This document shows, piece by piece, positions 13,586-25,592 of a DNA stretch of 64,000 nucleotides (positions are counted from its first letter, which is position 1; the number at the start of each line of letters is the position of its first letter). Under the pieces are notes generated by a model. That model searched no databases. It saw only the letters and a list, made by a program, of their open reading frames with translations, and had not been told where the DNA came from. The DNA is from Stenocarpella maydis (taxonomy: Eukaryota > Ascomycota > Sordariomycetes > Diaporthales > Diaporthaceae), in NCBI GenBank assembly GCA_002270565.1, contig NQMI01000083.1:1-64000 (forward strand), in the 5' to 3' direction. Position numbers and translations under genes: made by a program.

Positions 13586-16500
13586 ACATAACGGAACATA
13601 TGCCAGAACCAGGCACGAGATACAGTCCGGTGCCTCACCCCGGCCTGTTCTCTCCGGTCCCCGCTCTCGTTCGGATGTGATGTGACGTTATAGCCGGTCC
13701 CATTCTGGGCAATATGATCGGTCCGTCCGAACCACCAAGGCTGGACGGAGCCACGGTACCCAGGTCCGAAGCGCCCCAACTTGTGTTTCACATGTAGCAG
13801 CGTCGTGTTCGACTCAGGTGCTGCCTCACCCAGCGATATCGCCGCCCTCAAGTCGCTTCCCTATTCGCGGTGATCTGGGCCCCTTCTCCCCGTCCCTGCA
13901 CCCCGAGGGACTAGCAGTTGGCCTGGGGCTGCCTGCAGGGAGCTATGGCCCCCCGAGAGTCTGTCCTGGCAGCCCTGGATAGCCCCGTTCCGTCATGCGG
14001 CCGGCGGCTCGGAAGCGTCGTGTGGGGAATTCTCGCCCATCTAGCCTGCCCAGGCCGCTAAGACCCCAGCAACCCGTTTTTGATGGGTGCCAACCTGTCT
14101 AGCACACCGTGCCGCCGTCTTGGGCGTGCTGCCATCCGTCCCCTCTGTCGAGCACCGTCTGAGCAGTCAGTGCTCTGTGATAACTGGACGACCGCCACGG
14201 CGGCGGCGGGGCGACCATAGGCCCGGACTATCGAAACGTGCGTGCTCAGGCGTGGGCGGTGGCGACTGCTGGGGCCAACGTCACTCACTAGTGGGTGTTC
14301 ACTAAAAGTGTGATTATGCTGTTTGGGGACTGCCTCCCCTCTATTGTGTGAGTTCGAGTACTCTGTAAGGATGATCGTGATAGCCGCGCCAATCCACCGC
14401 GTCTCGAAATCCTTCTGCTAACCATGTGGTCCGAGAGAACCCTAACTACACAGAGGGAAGCTATCGTTGTCTCATCGGACACCAGTGCTCCACAAATTTA
14501 ATAGTGAAGGCCTGACATTACAAGCGTTTTGGATGAATGACGCGGATCACGCACATGGCATGTACCCAGCATCGCCACGCTTTTTTGCGCAGTACTTGGT
14601 CCCTGCGAGGCGGGCACGTGGTTCGATCGACAGGAGGTGTTACGTCCTTGACGCTCGCCCGAGATGCAAACAAGAGTTTCTTCACGGTTGACCATGGATA
14701 ATGTCGGACAATGGTCCGCCCTCGATGTCCCGCAGGATGTGCGGTTCTAGAACGCAGGACCGTCACTGTTTCACTATTCTTCTCGCCAGCCGCAGCTCGG
14801 TGACGACAATGATGACGATGGACCCCAAGCCGAGTCCAAGAAGGCTTGTTACCCCGCCGCGGCCCTACCTCGCATATCCTGAAGCACTAGCTCCTGCAGA
14901 GCCCGCGCGAGACGCAGGACTGCGCCTGAGTGGCACTAGATCAAGAATTTTGTGAAGGAGGCTCTTCTGCTGCGTGCGTCGGGTTACAGAACAGTCGACC
15001 GGAGGCTCTGGGGTAGCCTTGCAAGCTAACTGGGGTCAAAGCGGTTTGTCCCCTCTTCTGCTCAGTTATCGCTGCCCTCGGGAGGGCAAGCCGGCCAGCA
15101 GTATTACTCTTCTGCTGCTGACGAGACGACGATGAGGGATATTATGCCGCACATACAGTAATGTGATCATCGCGTGGGTGTGGCAGAATTATTTGCCACA
15201 TCCTTGCCTGCCAAGTGAAGAATAAGGCGTGTGGGTCGTTATGGTGTTGACACATCGCGATGGTAGGGTAACCTGGGCAGTGGGTGTTCCTTGACAGAGA
15301 ATATTTCTAAAAACTGTGTCAGCCAAAGAAGGAACGGTCGCAGCGGCAAGACTGATCACCGCATGCATCCGAGACCGTCCGTGGACGCACTGGCAGCCAT
15401 CATCACTCTGTGAGATAGTAGCTCTATTAGGAACCTTTCTCACCAACCAGGCGGGGCTGAACAGTGGCTGACAAGAGGCTGTGAAGCGGGATCTGATCAA
15501 GAACCATATTCTAGAATCCAAATAAAGGTGCGAGAAATGCGGATGAAAAATCTTGTCCAACCACGGGAAACAATTGTCAGACGCATATAGTCCGAGAGAC
15601 GATCCTATGAAAACACGTCGCTGGGGGCAGGGTACCAGCATCTTTGACTGCCGTTTCAGGAAGCCCGCTCAGCAGCTCGCCAGGCCTGGTGTCGAGCCGG
15701 CATGCAAAACCGCGAATTGAATCACCTGTCCCAGAAAGTGTCTCTGGCTCTCGTGAGGGACGGTCCTGTGTTAGTCACGGCTCCGTTGGTGAGAACATGT
15801 TTCCTCCGGTCGATGCGATAGGTCCATCATATGTGCAGCCTTGGTTCGCGAATCTGCAGCTGGCCGAGACGACACAGATCGTCTTTGGCGCGAGAGGCCG
15901 CAACCTGCGGAAATATCGGGTGGACGAGTGCGACGCGAGAGCATGCAGCGCGTGTGCTCAGACTAAGGGGCGGATCTGTCAATCATCAATCATCTCATCT
16001 GTACATGAACGTAGGCATATGCGTGAGCATGCAGGTCGGGTTTGTCGGCAGGGGATACTCCGCAGCTACTAGGAGCCGGATGGTTTTGTGGCTTCTTGTT
16101 TCCCCGGTTTCGTTGGTCTGGACATGCTGTCCAGCAAGGATATCGGCGGTACGGTTTTCTCAGCCCGCGTGACGAAACCGCAACCGTGTGAGAAGAAGAA
16201 AACGAGGGCGGTGGTGCTATTATTCCTGACACTCCTGGGCAGAGCACAGGGGCTTGGGCTCTGCTCGCACCCTCGAGCCCTGGTGAAGGCAACGGCACCA
16301 GATATCAATGCCAATACACGCCTTCTATGATTGGGGTGGCGTCTTAGAGTGACATCTAACAAGTTCAAAATAGGGATGAGGGAAACATTGCATGGCAACT
16401 CAGGTGTTCTGCATCAACGCTGTCATTTCCGAGCCAGACTCTGTAGAATAGGACCGAGATTTGTCGACGCAGTTGCGCCATTGATGGATGTGCGAGAGGG

Positions 16501-18260
16501 TGGTACTTGGTTCGGTATATGTGGGAGCGGGTATAGATTGCCGCTTTGGGCACCCAAAGGCCACTCGCTCGTAGATCACTGTCGAGTGGCACCCTGCGGA
16601 AATTACGGCGAGCACATCCGTGTTAAGCAGACGAGAGGTTATGAGACGGGACAGTTTCCTGTTCTGTGCCTCATCTGTAAATCCGGCAATTTTTCATCCC
16701 ATCAGCGAACGCACTTGACATCGGTACGGAATGCCCCGTGGTGGCCACAGGGAGGCAGGCTTGTGAGGCAGGCAGGGCGCTGACAGCTGGGCGAGGAAGC
16801 TTTCGGAAGTGGCGTCAGGCGTGATTGGAGACGACGAGGCTGCAACAGCCATGGCCCTGCGGTGATGGCCAAAGCTGCGGGCTGCGTGTCGCGAGGCGTG
16901 GAGGGAAGGCGGTGCAGTCGAGACGGCGCCGAGCAGAGGGACATGAGGATACGACGTCTCGAGGCATGAGCAGGGCCAGCAGGCGAGCTGCCGTTGCATA
17001 TGGGCTAGAATATGCAGCAGCGTTGGACCTGCTGGCCGGACGGCTCGACACCTTTTTTTCCTGCAGCATGTCGGGCAGGCTGGCAGGCAGGGCGTGTCGG
17101 GCACAGGAAGTGAAAGGGGGTGCCTGATTGATCATGGTGTGCGGTCGACTCGGGCTCGCGGAAGCGTGGGTTCAGGTTGGAGCTTGGCGCAAAGGGAGGG
17201 TTGCATCCTCGATTCCCCGGCCCAGGGGCTAGAGCCCAAGGTCGAGGGCAAAAGTGTGGTACAGATTTCGGGTCCCTTGCGTCAAGAATGGCTTTGGTAT
17301 GAGGTGGTACCACGTAGGGCAGGCAATAGTCTATCTCGTCTGTGTGTTTCTCTTGCCTAGGGCACATAAAACCATGCGCGACATAGTCAGGCCCGCGGCT
17401 GCAGCTCTTGGTCGATCCGGGGAAGGCAGGCACAGGCAGGCCGACGTGGCCCAAGTTGCTGCAGAGACACTCACTATATGCACACTATTGTGCAGGGTGC
17501 ATATACATACCTAGGTAGTAGGTGGTATAGTAGACAGCACACGGTTCCGAGTTTGTACTGTGTTGTGTGCGACAAGAGTGCGTGCATGTGGGCGCATAGT
17601 GGATGCAATGCGGGTAGCACAAGATGCAGGATCAAAGACTCTGTGTGACTTATTAGCCTGGAAGCATACACTAATAACAAGACTGTGTTGTGTCAGGGCC
17701 GATAGGCAGTTATCGGGCAGGAGCACCCCCGCCGTGACACAGGGCAGGGATCGTGCAGGAGCAACCTTACATACCGACATAGTAGACTAGCACACTACCT
17801 ACCTTGGTAAAGGGCAAGGCAAAACAGGCAGGGAGGGACCCCTATGAAGGGACCGAGGGAGGGTTGGCCCTGGCAGGTGTTGGGAGGGCCGGGGGGACGC
17901 CAAATTGCTGCTTGCGAAAACGGCAACGGTTCATAGGCCTCTGCTCCACACGACAAAACTCAATCCTCATCGATGTGCTCGACTGAGTGACTGATTGGTG
18001 ACTGACCGTCATGACATGATCAGGTGCGACGTCGTTCTGGGGACGTGGATGGGCGGATGGCCGATCCGCCAATCTGCGCCACAGTATATCGAGACATGGT
18101 CCGTACGGTGGAGGTGCAATTGTTTTTTCTTCTTCTTTATCTGTTGACAGGCGAGATGGGAAAGAGACCGAGAGAGATCAAAGGTGGGGACGTGGCTGCG
18201 TGGAGGACGACGAGGGCGGCAGGGGGAAGGAAACGGAGCACAGAAAATGGAGACAAGACA

Positions 18261-18344
18261 CAGCACACACTATAGACATGACAGCACACACTACAGCCAT
18301 GGCAGCACACACTACAGACACGACAGCACAGGCAACAGACCGTA
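18261..18344. repeat. 21-bp minisatellite, four copies
   Basis: The word CAGCACACACTA recurs at 18261, 18282 and 18303, and a diverged copy begins at 18324, giving an exact 21-bp period. The unit length is a multiple of three, so frames on both strands stay open across it (Thr-Ala-His-Thr-rich on plus, Val-Cys-Ala-rich on minus), which makes them look coding by accident. Confidence 0.85.
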
Positions 18345-18600
18345 GGCTGACAGACGGATGCAAAAAGGAAAAGAAGAAGAAAATAAAAGGGGCGGATCAA
18401 GTAGACTGACGCCTCAGGCCGCCTTGCGCAGCGCCCTCGGGCATTTGTGGTTTTGGTTTTATTATCGTCCACATTCCAAACACAGGCTGGGCACCTGGAG
18501 TCTGCGTGTGTGTACGTCCGTGTGTGGCTTGGTCACCCACCGACGAGGGACGAGTCTTGTTATTATTTACCCAACTAGGTAGGTGTGGATAGATAGTGCC

Positions 18601-18631
18601 CACCTAGGTACGTATAGTATATACCTAGGTA
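18601..18631. repeat. Clustered TACCTAGGTA palindromes
   Basis: A near copy (CACCTAGGTA, 18601-18610) and an exact copy (18622-18631) of the 10-bp palindrome lie 21 bp apart. Other exact copies are at 1497, 17508, 35221, 48239 and 52188, all outside the called genes. One-base variants occur at 31284 and 31803. Confidence 0.85.
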
Positions 18632-19340
18632 CTGAGTAGGAAGTTCGAGTGCTATGTAGAGTCTGTTGCTGCTTGTTGCTGCGTGTCGCCATCCTCTTGA
18701 CCGAGACTGCTGAACTGCCGTTCAATAAATCGACGGTTATATTGGCTGCTGCTGTTGCCGATCGTCGTGACACTTATCAGCCAACCCCGGACCTGTCCTC
18801 TCACATGCACACCCATGGCACCTTGCTTCGCCCTCCCCACCTTGCAGCCGCCGCCGCCCCATCCCGTTAGGCCCTTCGTCTGTCTTCTGCTGGCCAATTT
18901 CCTCGCGTCCCTTCCAATCCACAGCAGCGGCAGCCCTGTCCATCATCAACCACCTCACCTTGGCTGCTTGCTCACACGCCACCCTCCAGCCAAAGTCTAT
19001 ACGACATTGGCTCTCAATTAGACTATTTTCCCATCCTCCCCCCCTCTCTCCCCCTACTTATCTCTTGTCTGGTTGACGCTGCAGGAGATAGCACGCACCA
19101 CGAGCTGCACCCCCGGATCTGATCCCGTCCGTCCATCCTTCTCTCTGTTCTCTGTCTGGACTGGTGGCTGCTTCCGTCGTCCCTGTGCCCACAGTACCAG
19201 TCACTGCCACTACAAGTACCGGTACCACAATTACTTCCTCTCCAAGACCGTAAACGGTCGACCACACCCCCCCACGCCCACTCCCATGCCCAACGCCTAC
19301 CACCACGACACGACAGCTGCCACCCACTCGAACTCGTTCA

Positions 19341-19366
19341 CCGTCCGTCCGTCCGTCCGTCCGTCC
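19341..19366. repeat. CCGT tetranucleotide microsatellite
   Basis: Six uninterrupted CCGT units plus CC in the C/T-rich region upstream of the kinesin gene. Confidence 0.9.
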
Positions 19367-19846
19367 CATCTTTTCCGAATTTCCCATTGAATCTCGACTC
19401 GACTTCCTCCTCGTCCCCGCCCGTCTCGTCTTCCAAAATCTCAAATCCTGAGCTGCTGCTGCTGCTCTCCGTCACTCCTGCTCAATTTGTTACGGTCCAG
19501 GCCCGGCTTGCCATTGCACGCTCCACCTCCACGCTCGGCCTCCCTGATCCAGACCACTCCCCACCTCCCCAGAGACGAGAGACATCCTCCACCGCCAACA
19601 CCTCCTTACTTTTCCTCGTCACCACCGCGACCACTGCGAGGTCATTGCAACCTCTAGATCGACTACCGAGCCGCGAGTTCCCGTCGCAACAGGACGTGCC
19701 ATTCCTTTCTCTGATCCGGGCCCGTTTGCCCTGTCGCAAGCCGATCACTTGCCCTCAACCCCTACCTCATACATTTGAACAGGGAGGATCGAGGAAGACT
19801 GCGCGAGTCTGAGACGGCTTGGAAAAGGTATGCAAGGCTGCCATCT

Positions 19847-19871
19847 TTGAAGAGAGAGAGAGAGAGAGAGA
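19847..19871. repeat. GA dinucleotide microsatellite
   Basis: About a dozen GA units, in the probable leader or promoter of the kinesin gene. Confidence 0.9.
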
Positions 19872-20606
19872 AGACCACCTACCCTTCCACGCCATCAAGC
19901 ACAAAGGAGTCCTTTCAGGGGCTACTATACCATCCTGCCGTGTGCAGGTAGCCTCAGGAAAACCCCGACGTGTATTTGATACCACGCCCCTATATTCATA
20001 GGGTCTCACCTGCCCTTGATTGCTCTTCGTGCCAAACCTCAGTTCACGCTGTGTTTGGGCCGACCTTCCCACATGCAATCCACCACACAGCCCTTGGTTC
20101 AGCAGTGGTTTACGCTCCCGGTGAATCTCTATTTTTGAGTGCCCAGTTGCTGATATTCTCGAGTTAGCGAGCTACCCCAGTATTTCTGCATATTTCAAGA
20201 GGTTGGACAGTGGCTGTTGCATGAAGCCGTTTCACTTCCTCTTCCTTGATAAACCGGGTTCTGGCCACCCCCGCCTAGCTTGTTTTCTCGGGTTGATCCC
20301 TGGCACCTAAATCAAGTTGCTTGGGCGGAAACCATCAGGGAGCAAGTACATGCTGCAGTTGCGGACACCACCTTCAACCGCCTTTACCCCACCACCCAAG
20401 ATCTCGGATGCCAGTTAATGGACGGGATTCGGGCGTCCCTTCGACAGCTACCACTGCCCTTTTCTAGGACAACCAACAACGAGCCGGCCAATTAGTATCA
20501 AAAGAGCTGGTTCGCAGCAGATTCGAGCTTCAACCGTCGTTTGCCCTCCTCCCAAGGGGGCCGGAATCGGCACACAGCTACCCATTGGGTAGCCGCCTCA
20601 TTCAGC

Positions 20607-23551
20607 ATGGCGACCGCACTCCCCAAACCACAGCGCAACCCCAATGCGCCACCGAACATGGCTCTCCCGGCGCTGCCTGTCGCAAAGACGCGAAAGTCGT
20701 CGGGAATGCAGCCCCCATCCACTCCAGGCAGGTCATTAATGAGCACACCCAAAAGTGGCCTCCGGACGCCCGCCAGCTCCCAGCTCCCACCACCGTCTAG
20801 CCCAGCTCCCACTACCGCCCTGCCGCAGCCCCGCGCTGTCTCCGCTGCCGTGTCTGGGACCAAGGCCTTGCGGAAGACTGTCAGCATTAACTCATTTCCT
20901 CAGCCGCCCCGCGGCGACACAAGGGGCGGTAGTCACCCACCAAGTCCTCTGTCGGGCAACCGCAAGTCCAAAACAGCCACCGCGACTACACCAACATCGA
21001 GCTCCAATGGGACGCTGAGTTTGCTCAACGGCTCCGGCGAGGGAAAGTCTGTGACAAGGGCAAGCGCGCGGTTCTCAGACGGCCTGATCAGCGTGTCATC
21101 GCCACCGCAAAGCCGGAGTTCCTCAGCACAAGACTCGTATTCGACCTCAGCGACTACGTACGACGATCCCGTCGACGCTGGAGGGGCAAAATCAGGGGCG
21201 GATGCTTCAAGCAAACGCTTGTCAAAGGGGGACAGCAAAGGCAATGTGGTGGTTAGTGTGAGAGTAAGGCCAGATGCTGGCGCTCAAGATTCACGACCTG
21301 ATGGCGAATGGATGGTCGATGGGCGGAAGTCTCTGATCGCATATCACGGCAAGGAAGGTGGTGACTACTACTACGGTACGTCAGTGGAGGACACAGGACA
21401 CCAAGCGGGTAACTTCTCATTGCTGACCTTATCTCAGACAACGTTTTCACGACGCATGATGACAACTATCGAGTCTACGACCACCTCGCAAAGCGACTTG
21501 TCAGACGAGTGATGGAGGGCTACCACGGGACAGTCTTTGCCTACGGAATGACAGGCACGGGCAAGACGTTCTCGATGCAAGGGACTGCCTCTTCGCCTGG
21601 CGTGATCCCTCTGGCAATTACCGATATCTTCTCGTACATCCGTGAGACGCCTTCCCGGGAATTCCTGCTTCGAGTCAGCTACCTGGAAATTTACAATGAG
21701 AGGATTCACGATCTTCTCAGCATGTCGACCAACACTGGTGGTGTCGGCGGCCCTGCCGCCCAGGAGGAAATCAAGCTGCGGGAGGACAGCAAGCGAGGTG
21801 TCTACGCAAGCCCGCTGAAAGAGGAGATCGTGCAGAGCCCGACGCAGCTCCTAAGAGTTATCGCCCGAGGCGACCAGGCGCGACGAACAGCAAGCACCCA
21901 ATTCAATTCTCGAAGTTCTCGAAGCCATGCGGTGGTGCAGATTGTTGTCGAGAGCAGAGAGCGAATACCAGGAGGGACCGCAACACCAGCCGAGAGCAAG
22001 CGATCCGCTCTGTTGCCGGGCGGCGTCCGAGTCTCGACTCTGAGCCTGATCGATCTGGCAGGCTCAGAAAAGGCGGCCGAAAGCAAGGAGCGACGGCAGG
22101 AAGGCTCACACATTAACAAGAGCTTGCTGACTCTTGGGACTGTTGTATCCAAGCTCTCAGAACATAAGGATGGAAAATCGGACAAGGACGGCAAGCACTT
22201 GCCTTACCGGGATAGCAAGCTGACCAGGTTGCTCCAAGGTGCATTGTCAGGGAATTCGCTCGTCAGTATCCTCTGTACCATCCAGATCGGATCGACAGGA
22301 AGTGCGGCAGCCGCAAACACCCACACGAATGAGACTCTAAACACGCTCAAATTTGCGTCGAGAGCGAAAAACAACCTGGTGAGCCATGCGAAACGTGCCG
22401 AGGAGGCACTGGGAGCTGGTGGCGAGGGTGGTGCACGAGTCCTGCTCGAACGCTACCGCATGGAGATTGCGGAGCTTAAGGCGCAGTTGGAAGCACAGGC
22501 CAAGAAAGATAAAAAGGAGGGCAGCGCCGAAAAGGCCAGGGACGCCGAGGAAGAACTGCTTCGGGAGAAGGAAGCAGAGGCACGGCACGAGGAGCAGATG
22601 CTGGAGATGCAGCTGGCTCGAACGGCGCTGAAGGAGCGCATAGATCACCTGAATCGACTGATCCTGAGCTCGAAATCGATAGGCGTCAACGCCAGCGGGA
22701 CATGGAGCTCCCTAGGTTCCCATCCACGGTACTCGCAGGCGTCGATGCGGTCTTCGCGGTCGTCTATGACACCATCCCAAGTTGGTAGACCGTTGCTTGA
22801 GCGCTCGTCGTCTCTGACATCGTCTTCGTCCACGATTGGCCGCAGGCCCAGCATGGATCACCGGGTGTCAACGGCCAGCGGGAGGTCTGGGGGAGATGAG
22901 GACGACAGCGTCGGCGAATATGGGGACGGCACGGCGTCGCTAGCGGCCCAGAATCGGGCATTGCAAGCCGACCTTGCGGACAAGAACAGGTACATCGCGA
23001 CCCTGGAGAAGCGCCTGCTCCAGGCCCGGAGGGCGAGCTCGTCCCGCGCGTCGGGCGGTCTTTCCTCTGGCAGCAAGGGCATCATGGTTGGCGAGGACCA
23101 TAGCGTGTCGACAGCTCTGAAGGAGAGAGACGCCGAGATAGCCGAACTGCGTGCTCAGCTGGAGGACAAGGACCGAATGCTCATCGCCCTGCGCAGTGCG
23201 GCCAGGAGGGGAGAGAATGCCGACCGGAGTATTGAGACGCGTGCGTCTCTGATGCTGGAGAACGGGTCATTCTCTAACCCTACCTCACCGACGAGCCCCC
23301 ATCGCCTGCTGTTCCGGCACAGCAGTGTCAGGTCGTCTCCCAAGGACCGGCGTAGCACGGACGAAATGAGTCGCATTCTGGACGAGATGATACAGGACCG
23401 GGTCGAGACGGGCCATATTGTGAAGAGCACCCGGGGTAGCGTTCGCGTTGTTGCCTCCACGGATCGCGAGAAACCCATTGTTGAACGCCTCGAGCCCCTC
23501 CGGAAGAGCGGCGGGAGCAATCACCGACACCCAGTCGCGCTCGAGGTTTAG
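20607..23551 (+). CDS. Kinesin-7 motor protein, KipA/Tea2-like
   Basis: Microtubule plus-end-directed motor of 960 residues. Two exons, 20607-21375 and 21438-23551; the GTACGT donor splits the Asp codon of YY-D-NVF. The first 212 residues are a Ser/Pro-rich basic extension. The motor starts at NVVVSVRVRP (residue 213). It has the P-loop GMTGTGKT (293-300), switch I NSRSSRSH (413-420) and switch II LIDLAGSE (ending 467), and ends near residue 565. A charged coiled-coil region (MEIAELKAQLEAQAK and onward) and a Ser-rich linker follow, then a second short coiled coil. Fungal KipA/Tea2 kinesins carry polarity markers along microtubules to the hyphal tip. Start chosen at ATGGCG (good context) rather than an upstream in-frame ATG at 20541. 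All nucleotide-contacting motifs are intact. Confidence 0.92.
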
Positions 23552-24990
23552 AATATTCTTAATATGCGGCAGTTCCTCGGCAACCTCAGAGGCAAGGCCT
23601 CCATGAGGCGAACGGAGCCGAAGGAGTCGATTCCTGCATATTCTGGAGTTGGCATTTGTGACGATAAGGAGTCATGAGCTGCTAGGTCCAGCGTGGTGAT
23701 TACTTCTTGATCTATTTTTCATTATCCAATTTTTTTTTGGGCGGGGCCAATCGGGATGGGTGTTGATTCGGAGAGGCGAGGCAGTCCGGCCCTTGCTCCA
23801 TAGCCGTCTGTGCCGGTATTCGTTGCTGTCTTGCTCTTACATTTTACGAACTCCTTTTTTGGATTTTCTTATTATACCCAAGTTTTTGAGGTACTGATAA
23901 TGCTGGATTGCCGTTGATGGGAAAGGATATGCGTTCGGCCGAGTGCGTAGTGACAGGGGACTGGCCGTTGTGGCCGGTGTGCCGGCACAATGGCCGCGGG
24001 CATGGCATGTCGAAGTACGACATCGTGGAGGACCTTTTTGGTTGGGAAATGGCATTGATATTTCATAATGAAAAGGAAATGGACCGTCCAACATGGGGGA
24101 GGACGAAGGAAGCAAAGAATAAAAGATCAAGAGGGACCCTGGTGATGTCTCTCGGTCACGAGTCCGCTCAGTTTTGACGAATGACGGCCCGAGCCAGCGG
24201 TTTATTCGCTCCTCTTCTTTTTACACTCTTCTTGTATTGTATTCCTTGGGCCGAACATAGCTGTCAAGGAGAGACGACCGGGCACGATGAATCGAAAAGA
24301 GGGGTGGCTATTGCGCTACAGCTACCGACCTGCGCGTGTGTGCTTGCGTGCGTGCGTGCGTGTGTGTGTATGCGTGCGTGTGCGTGTAACTGTGAGTTGG
24401 GAATGAAAAGCCGTAATCTTGTTTGTGGCTGACAGGCAGTTTTTAAGCAACAAGTCTTTTGACAGCGCCCAAAGCACCCTCGCCCGCTATGGACGGAAGT
24501 CGGCTCGCGGCGGGCGTGTTATGCAACCAGGTAAAGCAAGCAGACCGCCCTCGACGCTTCCCCAGCTGCGATGCATGATGTTTGCTCAAGCTGGGTTTCA
24601 GGCACTTCTGAACCCTCATGGGGATCTGATGTCCTCCTCCCGGCGGCGAACAAAACATGGGACGAACAGACTTATTATTCATGCTCTTTTTTTTTTCGGG
24701 GGGGGGGGGCTTGAGGAGGGTGGGAGGCATGGCGGGCGTTTTTGTTTTCGTTTGTCTGATGTAGCCCCTCGAGCGCCGGCGCCAGTGGGTCAAGAAGGGA
24801 ATGGAATGTCTGGAGTAGCCGGAGCCCGTGCCGGTTGGGTTTTGTCTCGTATGGTCCGAGACAAGCCCGCCCCCCCCCCCCGGGGGCCTCCACCTTCTCA
24901 ACCTTTCTTTTGAAAATTACGTACCCAGTGCAAGGCACACACACACACACACGCCCAACACGCGCTAACCAAAGAAACAAACAACAACAG
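23552..24990. other. Intergenic; probably holds the first exon of the next gene
   Basis: No recognisable domain. The right end is the intron preceding the exon at 24991 (branch point GCTAAC at about 24963-24968, acceptor AACAACAG). The missing first exon must lie somewhere here, but no ATG followed by a phase-2 donor stands out. It includes long homopolymer tracts of G near 24700 and of C near 24870, and a CA run at 24936-24953. Confidence 0.45.
24331..24388. repeat. TGCG/TG-rich simple repeat
   Basis: Imperfect TGCG and TG units over about 58 bp. Confidence 0.8.
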
Positions 24991-25264
24991 CATCATCGCC
25001 GGATCGTCCGCCCTCATCCTGGGCGCGGCCTACGCCATCTCGCGGGGCCAGCCGGACATCAAGCACAACGACCACGCGGCGCAGGCGGGCGGGCAGTTCA
25101 CGCAGGGGCGCGAGCAGCAGGGGTCGACGACGCCCGGGCCGGGCGGGTCCTCGCCGTCGGGCGGCCTCCCCGCGGACGCGCCCAACAGGCCCGACAACCT
25201 GGCCGTGTCGCAGGAGAAGATGGAGACCAAGCCGCCGAGCAAGAAGACGAACCCGCAGGCCTGA
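24991..25264 (+). CDS. Small membrane-anchored protein, 3' exon only
   Basis: After a clear branch point and acceptor the sequence encodes 90 residues: a hydrophobic start (IIAGSSALILGAAYAISRG) that looks like a single membrane segment, then a hydrophilic tail with KHNDHAAQAG, Gly/Pro-rich sequence and DNLAVSQEKMETKPP, ending at TGA 25262-25264. The strong GC bias at third positions and the lack of stops support real coding. The exon begins with the last base of a split codon, so a first exon with the ATG must lie upstream and could not be placed. The family was not recognised; a mitochondrial or other organelle membrane location is a guess from the length and single helix. Confidence 0.55.
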
Positions 25265-25592
25265 AGGAAGGGGGGGGGGAAGGGGGCCGTGCTGCTCGGG
25301 GAGAGACGGGGTGGTGATGGTTGGTTCTGGGTGGTGTTCTTGGAGGCGTGGACGCGAGCCTTGGTGTGCTGCCGATGAGGGCGTGACAGTCTTCTCTGGC
25401 CGCTGGCAGCAGGGGTCCAGTACGAATGAGAAGGGAATGTTAACCTGTACTGTACGGACAACGAGATGATTCACATCATGAAACGGGGCCGAACTGGGCA
25501 AGATTGAAATGGTTTCATCTTCATTTACTGGTGATGAATATCTCCATCCCGGACCTGGCTCCAGGCAGGCCATGCGACGCTGCGGCTCTCGC
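25265..25592. other. Convergent 3' spacer
   Basis: 328 bases between the stop codons of two convergent genes. It must hold both 3' ends; no specific terminator can be pointed out. Confidence 0.5.

Larger units (their letters stand above)
13586..20606. other. 7-kb gene-free stretch with low-complexity tracts
   Basis: Nothing on either strand has a recognisable domain or a coherent exon set. The left half is ordinary mixed sequence. From about 18.1 kb onwards it becomes C/T-rich on the plus strand and carries a 21-bp minisatellite, two TACCTAGGTA palindromes, a CCGT tetranucleotide run and a GA run. The C/T-rich part (about 19.0-19.8 kb) looks like the extended promoter or untranslated leader often found before large fungal genes, here the kinesin. 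Non-coding transcripts cannot be excluded. Confidence 0.5.
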
